A DNA stretch of 64,000 nt, from NCBI RefSeq assembly GCF_006265225.1, contig NZ_VDCS01000005.1, forward strand, positions 1 through 64,000, in the 5' to 3' direction. Made by a program: the position numbers and the translations under genes. The DNA comes from Allotamlana fucoidanivorans. Lineage in GTDB: Bacteria > Bacteroidota > Bacteroidia > Flavobacteriales > Flavobacteriaceae. This document shows positions 9,401 to 18,350 of the stretch, one piece after another (position 1 is the first letter of the stretch; each line of letters starts with the position of its first letter). The notes under the pieces were generated by a model. That model was not told where the DNA came from. It saw only the letters and a list, made by a program, of their open reading frames with translations, and made no database searches.

Positions 9401-10110
9401 TATTTTCCACCGTGAGACCCATTGGTATACATAGGATGATGCATAGCAAAAACAATCGTTTTATGCTGAGCCTTTTTTAGTTCTCCTTCTACTTCTTCAA
9501 AAAAGCGTTCTCTAGTTTTTATTTCACATGCGTCATTTATTGTGGGGTGATTATTCCAGTTCTCTAAATACCATTGGGTATCAATGATGAGAAGTTGAAT
9601 ACTCTCGCTCACGTCAATACTCTCTAAAGGGCAACCGTGTTCGGGCTGAAACGTATTTTTACCTAAAAGATTATCTACATATTTTTCTTCGCGCCGAAGA
9701 CCCTGAACACCACCAGCATACCAATCATGATTCCCTGGAATAAAAACAACATTTCCTTTAAATTTGCTGACCGCATTAGCCTGAGCTTTGAGGGCGTTTT
9801 CAGCCTCAGCTCTTCCTTTTTCATGTTTTTTAGGCAGTCCAGCTGGGTAAATATTATCTCCTAAAAAAAGAGTATAGTCGTCTTTTGTCTTTTTTTCTTT
9901 TATGTAAGCATTAAACGCCGTTAATGCTTTTGACATGCCTCCCATGAGTGATTTTCCTGCATCGCCTACTAAATAAAACACTTTATCAACTTCTTTTTGA
10001 GGCAATTTTGTTTCGGCATGATTTTCATCTGCATATTGAGCCGTATAAGTGGCACAGGCATGAAAAAGAAAGACTAAAATGACAATAAGTATAGTTTTTT
10101 TCAATGGCAT
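6409..10110 (-). CDS. Lipoprotein fusing a metallophosphoesterase to an Omp85-type barrel
   Basis: This 1233-residue protein starts with a lipobox (FHAC, Cys19). Residues about 43-330 are a calcineurin-like phosphoesterase with the expected metal motifs: VGD (Asp50), FLGDNIYPAG, GNHDW (Asn127, His128), HHPMY and SGHEHT. A long middle region (about 390-850) has no family I recognise with confidence; it includes RLFDMLIGDWDRH, a pattern seen in kinase-like folds. The C-terminus (about 880-1233) is a surface-antigen/D15 barrel with LNPSKGMTFKLELGG and GGNNGLRGFRTERFTG. Together this suggests an outer-membrane-anchored phosphatase. Polarity and substrate are unknown. It is transcribed with the K+ channel gene. 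Confidence 0.82.
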   Translation of the reverse strand: MPLKKTILIVILVFLFHACATYTAQYADENHAETKLPQKEVDKVFYLVGDAGKSLMGGMSKALTAFNAYIKEKKTKDDYTLFLGDNIYPAGLPKKHEKGRAEAENALKAQANAVSKFKGNVVFIPGNHDWYAGGVQGLRREEKYVDNLLGKNTFQPEHGCPLESIDVSESIQLLIIDTQWYLENWNNHPTINDACEIKTRERFFEEVEGELKKAQHKTIVFAMHHPMYTNGSHGGKYAAEKHLYPFQNKIPLPGIGSLITQIRTQGGVSVQDRYNERYHRLMNRLETLTLDTDNVIFVSGHEHTLQYIENKGIKQIVSGSGAKESFAEIGENGLFSSGEQGFAELTIFKDGSSWVRFFGAENGNPKELFTTEVYPPKLHYDVSHLPESFPQEIEVSVYSKEETEASGFFESVWGDHYRAVYSTKIKAKVATLDTLYGGLEIVRKGGGHQTRSLRLKTQDGRELNMRALRKSATQYLQAVLFKNTYIQDEFERTAVEGLILDFYTAAHPYAFTVVPDLSDAAKIYHTNPKLYFIPKHKYLGEYNEEYGGELYMIEERPEENYADDRNFGFADDIESTHDIIEKTREDEKHKIDEHTFIRARLFDMLIGDWDRHQDQWRWAQFDQDNGDKYYKAVPRDRDQVFSNFDGALLDVMRIISGSTKQLQVYDEELKHIDWMNSAGIKLDRVLIQQAGEDIWIQEAKFLQDNITDEVIEKAFSKVPKAVQDETLEEIKTKLTGRKANLQTIASRYYNYLNKLVILTGTDKDDYIEIKRTRNKETHVKISRIIDGEKGEIIVDRTFNRDITKEIWIYGLDDKDVFEVSGKGDNPIFIRLIGGQENDSYIIKKGRKIKVYDHESKPNTVVENKGAKIRFTDVYNLNLFDFNKHIVKTNLITPAIGFNPDDGFLLGVSYVSTTKGFQRNPFSQQHRFKGGYFFATEGFALKYDGEFANIMNDWNLHIGGQYTTENFANNFFGYGNETSNDADDLDYNRVKTSIYGLKAGILKKGNFGSDYGVRAIFEGIRIDDTEDRFITEEFVPPTNEAFYDRRYFGGLEADFHYASFDDVLNPSKGMTFKLELGGKTEFKETKNTYGYLNADMGFYNALSENRKFVLKTDIRTQLRFGSDLVFYQAANIGGNNGLRGFRTERFTGKNSLVGSADLRYSFPQFKTSVLPLQIGLFTGTDVGRVWLRGDSSKKWHNDYGGGFWVTAADSLSGTFNFFNSSEGFRFSFGFGLKF

Positions 10111-10199
10111 GTTTTATTAATTTCTACTTAGAAATATATTCTATTTTTTTATTTAAAACAAATAGCATCATACTATGGCACTTTGTTGTAATACAACGT

Positions 10200-11762
10200 T
10201 TATGAACTACACGAAAGCATAGAACAGCCCACCTTATGTCTGGCCCACTCAGGTCGTTTCGCAAACCATTTTTCCTGTTTATACTGCTCATCATAAGGAT
10301 ACTTTAATAATTGAAACAACTCATCTATTAACGCGTAATTCCCTTTATCGGCTTCATCAATAGCTAACTGCGCCATGTAATTTCTTAAAACGTACTTAGG
10401 ATTCACTTTATTCATACCCTTAGCCCTTGCTTCATCTGAAACAGACTCCTCCAGCAAACGGTTAGCATAGGCCTCAAACCACGCTGACCATCTTGTTTTA
10501 ACCTCATGAGAAAGTTCTTTAGGAGTGTAAAATGCTTCTTCTATGAGCGGTAACCCTTCATGTGGATTACACTTTTTGAAACGTCCTAAACATCTAAAAA
10601 AAATCGTCATATCTGTTTCTGTGAGACACAAAATATCCTCTAAATCTTGAACTAATAGTTTATCTTTTGTTCTTTCTACTTGCAGTCCTAATTTTTCCCG
10701 CATCATCTTCAAGGAAGCGTCTTCAAAATCAACCTTATATTGATTTAGAATAGCCTCCAATGCTGGAGCATCTTCAATTAATGGATATAGGGCATTGGCT
10801 AACTGCAACAAATTCCACAACCCTATGTTAGGCTGATTACCATATCGGTATCTTTTATACTGACTATCTGTAGTATTGGGTGTCCAACCAAAATCAAAGC
10901 CTTCTAGCCAACCATACGGCCCATAATCTATGGTTAAGCCTAAAACCGACATATTATCGGTATTCATAACTCCATGAACAAACCCAACACGCTGCCAATG
11001 TATAATCATACCTAACGTGCGTTGGGTAACCTCATTAAAAAACTTCAAATACGTTTCTTTATTAGGTATTCCTAAATGTGAAAAATGGTGCTTTATAGTA
11101 TAATCTACCAAGGTTCTCAAATTTTCAACATCCTGTCTTGCAGCAAAAATTTGATAGTTTCCAAAACGTAAAAATGATGGTGCTACTCTACAAACAATAG
11201 CTCCTTTTTCATAGGTTGGATTGCCATCATACATCACATCTCTCAAAACCCGATCACCAGACAAAACCAATGACAATGCTCTAGTTGTTGGCACCCCTAA
11301 ATGATACATGGCTTCACTACACAAATACTCTCGAATGGAAGAACGCAATACGGCCAAGCCATCTGCAGAGCGAGAATACGGTGTTTCTCCTGCCCCCTTT
11401 AACTGCAACATCCAGCTTTTTGCTTCATGTGCTACTTCAAATAAATTAATAGCTCGTCCGTCACCTAGTTGTCCTGCCCAATTTCCAAATTGATGTCCGC
11501 CATAGCACATCGCATAAGGCCTTGTATTTGGCCATATTTCATTTCCAGAAAACACCTTTAAAAACAGATTAGACGTACTATCTTCTTTGGATATCCCTAA
11601 GTTTTCAAGCATTTCAGGTGCCACATGAATCAACTCTGGCCTTGTCGTTTTTTTTGGTGTTACATATGAAAAACAAGCATTAAAAACCTGCCGCCTCGAA
11701 TTTTCAAGATGTGTATCAGCAGGCAACTCTAAATTAAACTTATCTTTTATATTTAGTTTCAT
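10200..11762 (-). CDS. selO: Protein adenylyltransferase SelO
   Basis: This 520-residue protein (YdiU/UPF0061) has a pseudokinase fold that transfers AMP from ATP to protein hydroxyls. Family signatures include [33 protein letters not shown] with the ATP-contacting Lys122, RSSIREYL, and the downstream GVMNTDNMS and DYGP metal/catalytic segment. The C-terminus carries CSMLSCSS, the position where animal SelO has selenocysteine; bacterial homologues use cysteine. It overlaps msrA by 4 bases, which fits the known role of SelO in redox homeostasis. No signal peptide, so cytoplasmic. Confidence 0.93.
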   Translation of the reverse strand: MKLNIKDKFNLELPADTHLENSRRQVFNACFSYVTPKKTTRPELIHVAPEMLENLGISKEDSTSNLFLKVFSGNEIWPNTRPYAMCYGGHQFGNWAGQLGDGRAINLFEVAHEAKSWMLQLKGAGETPYSRSADGLAVLRSSIREYLCSEAMYHLGVPTTRALSLVLSGDRVLRDVMYDGNPTYEKGAIVCRVAPSFLRFGNYQIFAARQDVENLRTLVDYTIKHHFSHLGIPNKETYLKFFNEVTQRTLGMIIHWQRVGFVHGVMNTDNMSVLGLTIDYGPYGWLEGFDFGWTPNTTDSQYKRYRYGNQPNIGLWNLLQLANALYPLIEDAPALEAILNQYKVDFEDASLKMMREKLGLQVERTKDKLLVQDLEDILCLTETDMTIFFRCLGRFKKCNPHEGLPLIEEAFYTPKELSHEVKTRWSAWFEAYANRLLEESVSDEARAKGMNKVNPKYVLRNYMAQLAIDEADKGNYALIDELFQLLKYPYDEQYKQEKWFAKRPEWARHKVGCSMLSCSS

Positions 11763-12295
11763 GATTGTAATTTTTCGGCGTGCATGCTTCTAAGCTTTGC
11801 AAGTTTTGGTGTAATAACAAAACTACAATACCCCTGTGTTTGATTATTTAGGTAGTAATTTTGATGATAATCTTCAGCTTCATAAAAAACCTCTAGAGGA
11901 CTAATTTCTGTTACAATAGGCTCATTAAAATGAGGTTTCAGCTCTTCAAGAACATGTTCAGCCACGGCTTTTTGTTCATTATCATGATAAAAAATCACCG
12001 ATCTGTACTGCGTACCTTTATCGGCACCCTGTCTGTTTAAGGTTGTAGGGTCATGTGTTGTCATAAAAATTACTAAAAGATCATAATATGAAATCACGTC
12101 TGGACAAAAGGTAATCTGAACAACCTCAGCGTGTCCCGTTAAACCAGAACAAACCTCTTTATATGTGGGATGCCCTGGTACTTGACCTCCCGAATATCCA
12201 GAAACCACACTATTTACACCTTTTACCTCTTGAAAAACGGCTTCAGTACACCAAAAACAACCGCCTCCAAAAGTGGCTTGCACCTTGTTACTCAT
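11759..12295 (-). CDS. msrA: Peptide methionine sulfoxide reductase A
   Basis: This 178-residue protein reduces the S-epimer of methionine sulfoxide using thioredoxin. The catalytic motif [10 protein letters not shown] (Cys13, Cys16) sits near the N-terminus, and the family segments [34 protein letters not shown] and [11 protein letters not shown]-like (here [11 protein letters not shown]) are complete. No signal peptide. The gene overlaps msrB by 8 bases upstream and selO by 4 bases downstream, so all three are translated as one operon. Confidence 0.96.
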   Translation of the reverse strand: MSNKVQATFGGGCFWCTEAVFQEVKGVNSVVSGYSGGQVPGHPTYKEVCSGLTGHAEVVQITFCPDVISYYDLLVIFMTTHDPTTLNRQGADKGTQYRSVIFYHDNEQKAVAEHVLEELKPHFNEPIVTEISPLEVFYEAEDYHQNYYLNNQTQGYCSFVITPKLAKLRSMHAEKLQS

Positions 12296-12746
12296 CTTTA
12301 TCTTCCTTTATTAAACGCAACGCACTTGAATTAATACAATAACGCAACCCGCTAGGTTCAGGTCCATCAGGAAACACATGCCCTAAATGTGCATCACAAC
12401 TATTACACATCACTTCAACACGCATCATCCCATAAGAATTGTCTTTTTCATATTTAATAGCGTTTTCTTTTATAGGTTGTGTAAAGCTTGGCCAACCTGT
12501 ACCTGACCCAAACTTTATACTAGAATCAAACAAAGGTGTATCACAACATATACAATTATATTTCCCAGCATCATAGGTAGAACACAAAGCGCCTGTATGC
12601 GGGCGTTCAGTACCCTTTAGCCTTGTAATTCTAAACTGTTCTGGCGTTAATATTGCCTTCCATTGTGCAGGAGATTTTTCAACCCGTTGGTCTGGTTCTG
12701 CATTACCATTTACTGAAAATCTTACAATATCTTTCCAAGTTAACAT
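12288..12746 (-). CDS. msrB: Peptide methionine-R-sulfoxide reductase B
   Basis: This 152-residue protein reduces the R-epimer of methionine sulfoxide, complementing MsrA. The structural zinc site is present as Cys65-x-x-Cys68 (in [10 protein letters not shown]) and Cys114-x-x-Cys117 (in [12 protein letters not shown]). The catalytic cysteine is Cys137 in [12 protein letters not shown], and GTGWPSF is intact. No signal peptide, so cytoplasmic. It is the first gene of the msrB-msrA-selO operon. No clear promoter match was found in the short gap to the divergent HD-PycTM gene. Confidence 0.96.
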   Translation of the reverse strand: MLTWKDIVRFSVNGNAEPDQRVEKSPAQWKAILTPEQFRITRLKGTERPHTGALCSTYDAGKYNCICCDTPLFDSSIKFGSGTGWPSFTQPIKENAIKYEKDNSYGMMRVEVMCNSCDAHLGHVFPDGPEPSGLRYCINSSALRLIKEDKDE

Positions 12747-12850
12747 AACTAAAATTATTACAGATATAATATACCTAAATATCTTGAATAGTAAAAGTAG
12801 TCGTTATTTTTCCAAATTCCTTATGACTTAGCATAAAGTATGAATTCTGA

Positions 12851-12858
12851 TAATTTTG
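12851..12858 (+). promoter_or_regulatory. -7 promoter element (TAATTTTG) of the HD-PycTM gene
   Basis: TAATTTTG matches TAnnTTTG exactly and places transcription initiation near 12865, upstream of the ATG at 12898 but downstream of an earlier in-frame ATG at 12856. This supports the later start codon. Confidence 0.5.
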
Positions 12859-12897
12859 TTATATTTTAGACCATGTGTACCAAATAAACTACTATTT

Positions 12898-14169
12898 ATG
12901 TCCAAATTGATTGAAAATACAGAACGTTTCGTGTTTGACCTGTTTAAAAACGAACTCGATGCTTCTTTTATTTATCACAATCTTACGCATACCCAAAGAG
13001 TGGTAAAAAGTGTTCGAGAGATTATTGAAAACACCGATATTAGTAAAGAGGATGCTGAGGCTCTTGAGCTAGCCGCATTACTTCACGATACAGGCTACAC
13101 AAAAACCATAGAAGAACATGAAGCTGAAAGTGTTAAAATAGCCTCCAAATTTTTAGAAGAACAAAAAGCAGACAAACCGTTAATTGACAAGGTAGCACAA
13201 TGCATTTTAGCCACCAAGTTTAAGGGGGTTCCAGACAGTGAACTTGGTAAAATCATGCGAGATGCTGATGCCTCTCATTTTGGAAAAAAATATTTTCCTG
13301 AAGCCAGTGAGTTTTTAAGAAAAGAACTAGAAATTCAAGGCATTGCAAATTATACCCCTACAGAATGGCTTAATGAGAACATAAACGTACTCACTAAAAA
13401 ACACGAGTATTTTACAGACTATGCCCTTAAAAATTGGCAGCCCACAAAAGAAAAAAACCTTGCCAAACTTTTAAAATCAAAAAAGAAAAAGAAAAGTAGA
13501 CTAAAAAAAGAAGAGATAAAGGCAAAGTATAAAGCACAATACAAAAATGAAAGCCCCGAACGTGGTATTCAAACCTTTTACCGTGTAGCACTAAGAAATC
13601 ACACAAAACTAAGTGATATTGCAGATACCAAAGCCAATATTTTACTTTCTGTTAATGCTATTATTATATCCTTGGTTTTATCTAACTTAATTTCAAAACT
13701 AGATTCAAACACTTACCTGATATACCCAACAGCTATTTTTACTTTTTCTTGCGTTGTATCTATGGTGCTTTCCATCATAGCAACAAGACCTAATGTAACA
13801 AGCGGAGAGTTCACAAAAGAAGATGTTGCTAATAAAGATGTAAACCTCACTTTTTTTGGAAACTTTCATAAAATGAAATTGAATGAGTTTGAATGGGCTG
13901 TTAAAGAACTCATTCAAGACAAAGACTATGTGTATAATTCACTCACTAAAGACTTGTACTTTTTAGGTAAGGTTTTAGAACGTAAGTACAGAATATTGCG
14001 TTATACGTATACCATTTTTATGATTGGCATGATAATATCTGTTATTGCCTTTGGAATTGCTTTAAAAAAGAACGGTGCTGAATTAAAAGATGTTTTACCC
14101 GAAGAATCTCCTATATCTGATAATTTTCAACCATTAACACAGAATAACATAAAAGTTTACAACCTTTAA
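12898..14169 (+). CDS. HD-domain phosphohydrolase fused to a PycTM effector-like membrane domain
   Basis: With the start at 12898 the protein has 423 residues; the in-frame ATG at 12856 overlaps the promoter and is not favoured. Residues about 5-180 form an HD domain with YHNLTHTQRV (His27, His31), ALLHDTGY (His63, Asp64), HEAES (His74) and RDADASHFG (Asp122). After a Lys-rich linker (194-209) comes a module with FYRVALRNHTKLSDIADTKA, transmembrane segments at about 248-267 and 275-297, and a third at 372-389. This module matches the transmembrane effector domain of Pycsar anti-phage systems (DUF5706/PycTM). No pyrimidine cyclase gene is adjacent, so a role in defence is not shown; nucleotide hydrolysis coupled to a membrane domain is inferred. 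Confidence 0.78.
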   Translation: MSKLIENTERFVFDLFKNELDASFIYHNLTHTQRVVKSVREIIENTDISKEDAEALELAALLHDTGYTKTIEEHEAESVKIASKFLEEQKADKPLIDKVAQCILATKFKGVPDSELGKIMRDADASHFGKKYFPEASEFLRKELEIQGIANYTPTEWLNENINVLTKKHEYFTDYALKNWQPTKEKNLAKLLKSKKKKKSRLKKEEIKAKYKAQYKNESPERGIQTFYRVALRNHTKLSDIADTKANILLSVNAIIISLVLSNLISKLDSNTYLIYPTAIFTFSCVVSMVLSIIATRPNVTSGEFTKEDVANKDVNLTFFGNFHKMKLNEFEWAVKELIQDKDYVYNSLTKDLYFLGKVLERKYRILRYTYTIFMIGMIISVIAFGIALKKNGAELKDVLPEESPISDNFQPLTQNNIKVYNL

Positions 14170-16547
14170 TGTTTTAATTCTTTCATAAGGTCTTCATAAG
14201 TGTAAAAAGATTTATTGTCATCTTCTTCTCTATGATACAGTACACTTACCCGAATAGCCTTTAATCCTGTTACACCTTGAAGATCTTGAAGTTCAACAAT
14301 TTCAACATCATCATCTAAATAATGTTTTGATTGTAAAAACTCCACATACCTTAAATACTCTTGTTCATCTGCCTTTTGTGAATACACAATAGTAATTTTA
14401 CCTTTTTGTGTTACACGCTCTTCTGTGTTTTTTATGAAAGCCTTATCTACCCGCTTTTTTACTATTTCATATCGCGCGTTATAGGTACCATCAACGTCAA
14501 ACTGCTTTTCATCCATTCTAAACCTAATGGATAGTGGCTGATTAAACACTAAAATCATGGACGCTACATCTAAAGATATTGGATATTTGTGCTGTGTGTT
14601 ATAGTATTCATTTTCCATTTCACACATCACCTGAAGCTGCCAAAGCCTTAAATTATAAAGATACACTTGATTAAAACCATCTCTTTTGGTTATACTTTCA
14701 CCAATGTACATATTATGCTCAACACCATCTGTTTTGTAACGTTCAAAATAATGCGGATACATGGTTTGAGCCTCTATCTGTTTTTCATCTAAAAGGGCAG
14801 ACATGTTTTTATTTATCCGCATGATGGTTTCGTCGTAGTTTTTTCTATAAAAATAAATTAAGCCTAAATCTTCATCTAGCTTACTCATATAATCTTCTAT
14901 TTCAGGCTTCAATTTTACATTTTTTCCAAGCTGAAATTTAAGTAACGGATCTATTTCCTTTTTCAAGAAAGCAACTACAGTGTGTTCACTATCTACTTTA
15001 AAATTGGTTTTCAATTCTTTACTATATTGGTTTAGCTGAAATTGTAATTGCTCATAAATAGGCAATGCCTCATGATCTACAATATCCTTCATGATTTTCT
15101 CTAATAACGATAATTGAAGCAGCAGGTCTTTTTGTGTTGCTAAATTCCTTGCCTCAGAAGACCCCTTTACATCAATTTGTCCGTAAAGCGGATATACATT
15201 TTCAAAAACAACAGACTGGAAAGATGCTTTTTTACCTAATGTTGCTTTATCTTTAAGAAACTGTTTAGCAGCATCAACAAATTTCCAATAAACACTAGTG
15301 TGAATAGAGGTACATTCCTGCTGAATTACAGCTTCAATTAAATTTTCTTTTGCTTTTATTGAGCGCTCAAAAGCAGCCGATATAAAAGGCATAACATCAT
15401 TCAACTTATTGGCATTAACACTATTTAAGCGTTTCGGTTCTGTTGAAACTAACTCAAGAAGCCCCATAAGTCCTTCTTCATTTGATATGGGCACTAAAAT
15501 AGCACTTCCAAAACCTTGTTTGTGCAAGGCATTAATATGTGGCGCACGCCCTTTACTTATTTTATGCTGCTCTTTTATGTCTGATATAGAATAGAATTTC
15601 TGCTGATTTATAATTCTGTTATATGACCAATCACAAAGCGCCTCGGTACATCCTAAGAGTTCTTTGTCTTGGAGCAGAAAACTTTTTATATTGTAGATAT
15701 TAAGATCTTCAAAAATGCCTTCTTCCTTTGAATATAAGCAAAAACCAATGTTTAAATCTCTAAAACCAAAAAGCGAACGAAACACTTCTTCAAATTCATT
15801 CATAAAATGTTCTTCGTCGCTGCTATCTTCATCGATTAAATACGACTTGATTTGAGAAATAGCTTGATCATCAGTTACACTAAACATATTAGAAATAACA
15901 AACCCATTAAACTGGTAGCTGTTTGGCGGAAACTTTTCCTTCCAAAGTTCTATATTTTCAAAATTATCAAGTAACTCAAAATAATCCTCCTTGGTTATTT
16001 TCTTTGCCTCATTTGTAGCTACGATCTCACAGAAATCGGCATTATATAAAATTTTATAATACTGAAGCACACCATTGGCATCAGGTATTTCGTAATAAAA
16101 AGGTCTTTTAAACGTTATATTATACCCGTAACACACATTAAGAATTACGGTACAAGCAATAATATATAACTCATCATTTGGTAAGCTTTTCATCTCAAGT
16201 TCATAGCCATCACCTGCTTGACTTATAATACTTTTAAAACGCTCTGAACTATTAAACACAAAATTATGAAACGGCACTGATGCCGCTTTTATCTCATTTT
16301 TTGTTAATAAGGGAGAGAAAGTATCTTGTAAGATGATTTCTATTTCTTTCTTTCTTGTTTTTAAAATAGTTACATCTCTAAAACCTGCCTTTAACTCAGG
16401 GTAAACCTGTGCTATATCTAAAATACGTTTCGCCTTAGATTTTACGAACACATCGTCACTTTTTAACAACACCTCATACGCTTCAAACAGTTTTTTGAAG
16501 CTTATTTTCAATTCTAAAGGTGATTCAATACACTCGTTGATATCCAT
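14166..16547 (-). CDS. Large GAF-domain protein of unknown output
   Basis: With the start at 16547 the protein has 793 residues. An earlier in-frame ATG (16685) is rejected because the terminator of the preceding operon (16633-16668) would lie inside the frame. A GAF domain spans about residues 250-395 (FRDLNIGFCLYS, GFGSAILVPISNEEGLMGLLELVS). The flanks are helical and have no kinase, GGDEF, EAL or DNA-binding motif. The C-terminus holds a small alpha/beta region. Proteins like this are annotated in Bacteroidetes only as GAF proteins. It converges on the HD-PycTM gene with a 4-base overlap, so antisense interference is possible. Role unknown. Confidence 0.75.
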   Translation of the reverse strand: MDINECIESPLELKISFKKLFEAYEVLLKSDDVFVKSKAKRILDIAQVYPELKAGFRDVTILKTRKKEIEIILQDTFSPLLTKNEIKAASVPFHNFVFNSSERFKSIISQAGDGYELEMKSLPNDELYIIACTVILNVCYGYNITFKRPFYYEIPDANGVLQYYKILYNADFCEIVATNEAKKITKEDYFELLDNFENIELWKEKFPPNSYQFNGFVISNMFSVTDDQAISQIKSYLIDEDSSDEEHFMNEFEEVFRSLFGFRDLNIGFCLYSKEEGIFEDLNIYNIKSFLLQDKELLGCTEALCDWSYNRIINQQKFYSISDIKEQHKISKGRAPHINALHKQGFGSAILVPISNEEGLMGLLELVSTEPKRLNSVNANKLNDVMPFISAAFERSIKAKENLIEAVIQQECTSIHTSVYWKFVDAAKQFLKDKATLGKKASFQSVVFENVYPLYGQIDVKGSSEARNLATQKDLLLQLSLLEKIMKDIVDHEALPIYEQLQFQLNQYSKELKTNFKVDSEHTVVAFLKKEIDPLLKFQLGKNVKLKPEIEDYMSKLDEDLGLIYFYRKNYDETIMRINKNMSALLDEKQIEAQTMYPHYFERYKTDGVEHNMYIGESITKRDGFNQVYLYNLRLWQLQVMCEMENEYYNTQHKYPISLDVASMILVFNQPLSIRFRMDEKQFDVDGTYNARYEIVKKRVDKAFIKNTEERVTQKGKITIVYSQKADEQEYLRYVEFLQSKHYLDDDVEIVELQDLQGVTGLKAIRVSVLYHREEDDNKSFYTYEDLMKELKH

Positions 16548-16632
16548 GTTATGTAATTGCTTGTAATACAAATTTAGTAAATATTGGGTTAGTCGATATT
16601 TGTACGACTTCTTAACATGGCATTTGTTACAT

Positions 16633-16668
16633 AAAAAAAAAGGACTTTCCTCATCGAAAAATCCTTTC
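16633..16668 (-). terminator. Terminator of the alpha-glucan operon
   Basis: On the - strand AAAGGA-tt-TTTC and GAAA-g-TCCTTT form an interrupted stem followed by a run of ten T residues. It lies about 30 bases beyond the last GH13 gene and ends the eight-gene operon. It also shows that the GAF protein starts at 16547. Confidence 0.75.
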
Positions 16669-16696
16669 TCTTTTAATTTTTTCAAAGACCAAAAAA

Positions 16697-18349
16697 CTAA
16701 ATACGCTCTAAAAGTATCAGGTTAAATGGTGTATTTAAACGTATTTTGTCATCATCAACAGTAACCTCAACTCCAGAATAGGCATCGCGTAACACATCAC
16801 CCTGTTTAAACACATCTGAAATATTAACTTCCTTTTCACCTTTAGCCATTCCTAAACCAATCAAGACTAAATCATTATAGTTATCTTTTGAAAATTGTCT
16901 TGAAAAAATAAACGGATCCTTACTTAATTCATTATGAATACCTGCTCCAACCGCTGGATGATTGGCTCTAAACTTACCCAGTTTTTGCCAGTGCTGCAGT
17001 ATTTGTTTGGTTTCAGCGTCTTGCTTTATAGCCTCCCAATTCATGAAGGAACGCAGTTTTGCATCACCTTTTGCACCTTCAACGTCTAACACTCTTGCCG
17101 ACTCATCTCCGTAGTAAACTTGCGACATTCCTGGACATAACAATAGTTTTATAGCGGACTCATAAGGTTTCTCTCTTTTAGCGTCATAAGGGGAACCATC
17201 GTCATGAGAACTTAAATAATTTAACACCGTATACCCTTTTAAGTCGCCATGTAACACATCTGAATAATTTTGAAACACATGTGCCGTTGTTTCTTGTGCC
17301 GCCTTCCATTTCAATTCAAAATTAATCAGGCTGTTAAAGGCATTATCGTAGTAATTGATGCGTTTACCTCCATTATTAAAGGCTTTTTTATCACTTAAGT
17401 TATAGTTGTAAACCTCGCCAACAAGAAAAAACTCATTATCATCTAGCACACCCTCTGGATGATTGTTTTTGAATGTTGCAAACGCCGCATCACATACTTT
17501 TTTAAACTCCTGCCAAACATAATCTTCTGTGTGCTTAACGGTATCTACCCTATACCCATCAATGCCAAACTCTACAATATAATCAGACAGCCATTTCATT
17601 ATATAAAATCTTGGCGCCTTTGGGTATCCCGTCCTTTTAAAAAAAGCATCTAGCTCTTCTAGTTCTTCCTCATATCTACCTTCCTTTTTCCATTTTTCTA
17701 ATAATTGCGGCGGTAAGTTTACAGCTTCATTACTTTCGGTTCTAATATCTGGAAGGTTTTCTACCAAAGTACAGGTTACTGTACTTTCGTACGTTTCATA
17801 ATTACAGGTAGGTTCGGTGCGTACCCATTCATTAGGCCACACCGAATCTTGATCTGTAACGGGTCCTGTATGGTTTATAACTGCATCAAGTAATACCCTG
17901 ATACCTTGCTGATGAGCCACATCAATCAATTCATGTAAATCTTCTTTGGTTCCAAAATTAGGATCAAGGCTTGTCCAATCACTTGCCCAGTAGCCATGAA
18001 ACCCATAACTTAACCCTGTGCCTTCATCTGTTCCGCCTTGAATTTGTTCTACTAAAGGCGTCATCCAAATAGCATTGATTCCTAAATCTGAAAAATAACC
18101 CTCTTTTATTTTTTGAATGACCCCTTTTAGATCGCCTCCTTCAAAACCTCGCAAAACAGCCGTGGAGTCCGTTCTATTAAAGTTCACATCATTAGACGCA
18201 TCTCCATTATTAAAGCGATCGGTTAATAAAAAATAGACATTTGCGCCTTCCCAAATAAAAGGCTGTATTTTTGGCTTAGGCGCCTTGTGTTGACAGCTAA
18301 AAAGCATAAAAACACCTAATAATACTAAGAAGATTTTAGCTCGTTTCAT
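16697..18349 (-). CDS. GH13 alpha-amylase lipoprotein
   Basis: This 550-residue protein has a lipobox (LFSC, Cys19), so it is membrane-anchored. The GH13 (beta/alpha)8 barrel carries all conserved regions: DAVINH (155-160), GYRVDTVKH with nucleophile Asp269, FLVGEVYN with acid/base Glu312, and SSHDD with the stabilising Asp383. A C-terminal beta domain follows. The calcium/maltose environment resembles bacterial alpha-amylases acting on maltodextrins. It is the last gene of the glucan operon, one base from the upstream GH13 gene. Exact product profile (amylase or oligo-glucosidase) cannot be read from the sequence. Confidence 0.9.
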   Translation of the reverse strand: MKRAKIFLVLLGVFMLFSCQHKAPKPKIQPFIWEGANVYFLLTDRFNNGDASNDVNFNRTDSTAVLRGFEGGDLKGVIQKIKEGYFSDLGINAIWMTPLVEQIQGGTDEGTGLSYGFHGYWASDWTSLDPNFGTKEDLHELIDVAHQQGIRVLLDAVINHTGPVTDQDSVWPNEWVRTEPTCNYETYESTVTCTLVENLPDIRTESNEAVNLPPQLLEKWKKEGRYEEELEELDAFFKRTGYPKAPRFYIMKWLSDYIVEFGIDGYRVDTVKHTEDYVWQEFKKVCDAAFATFKNNHPEGVLDDNEFFLVGEVYNYNLSDKKAFNNGGKRINYYDNAFNSLINFELKWKAAQETTAHVFQNYSDVLHGDLKGYTVLNYLSSHDDGSPYDAKREKPYESAIKLLLCPGMSQVYYGDESARVLDVEGAKGDAKLRSFMNWEAIKQDAETKQILQHWQKLGKFRANHPAVGAGIHNELSKDPFIFSRQFSKDNYNDLVLIGLGMAKGEKEVNISDVFKQGDVLRDAYSGVEVTVDDDKIRLNTPFNLILLERI

Positions 18350-18350
18350 A

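Noticed and set aside
10121-10134. Palindrome TTTCTACTTAGAAA upstream of the phosphoesterase/Omp85 gene
   Set aside because: Short and AT-rich, near the start codon, with no second copy seen; likely chance.
12856-12897. Earlier in-frame ATG for the HD-PycTM gene
   Set aside because: It overlaps a perfect -7 promoter element, and the next ATG begins a sequence that reads as a natural HD domain N-terminus.
12898-16547. Complete Pycsar defence system
   Set aside because: No pyrimidine cyclase gene is adjacent; only a PycTM-like domain is present.
16548-16685. N-terminal extension of the GAF protein
   Set aside because: The frame runs through the terminator of the preceding operon.
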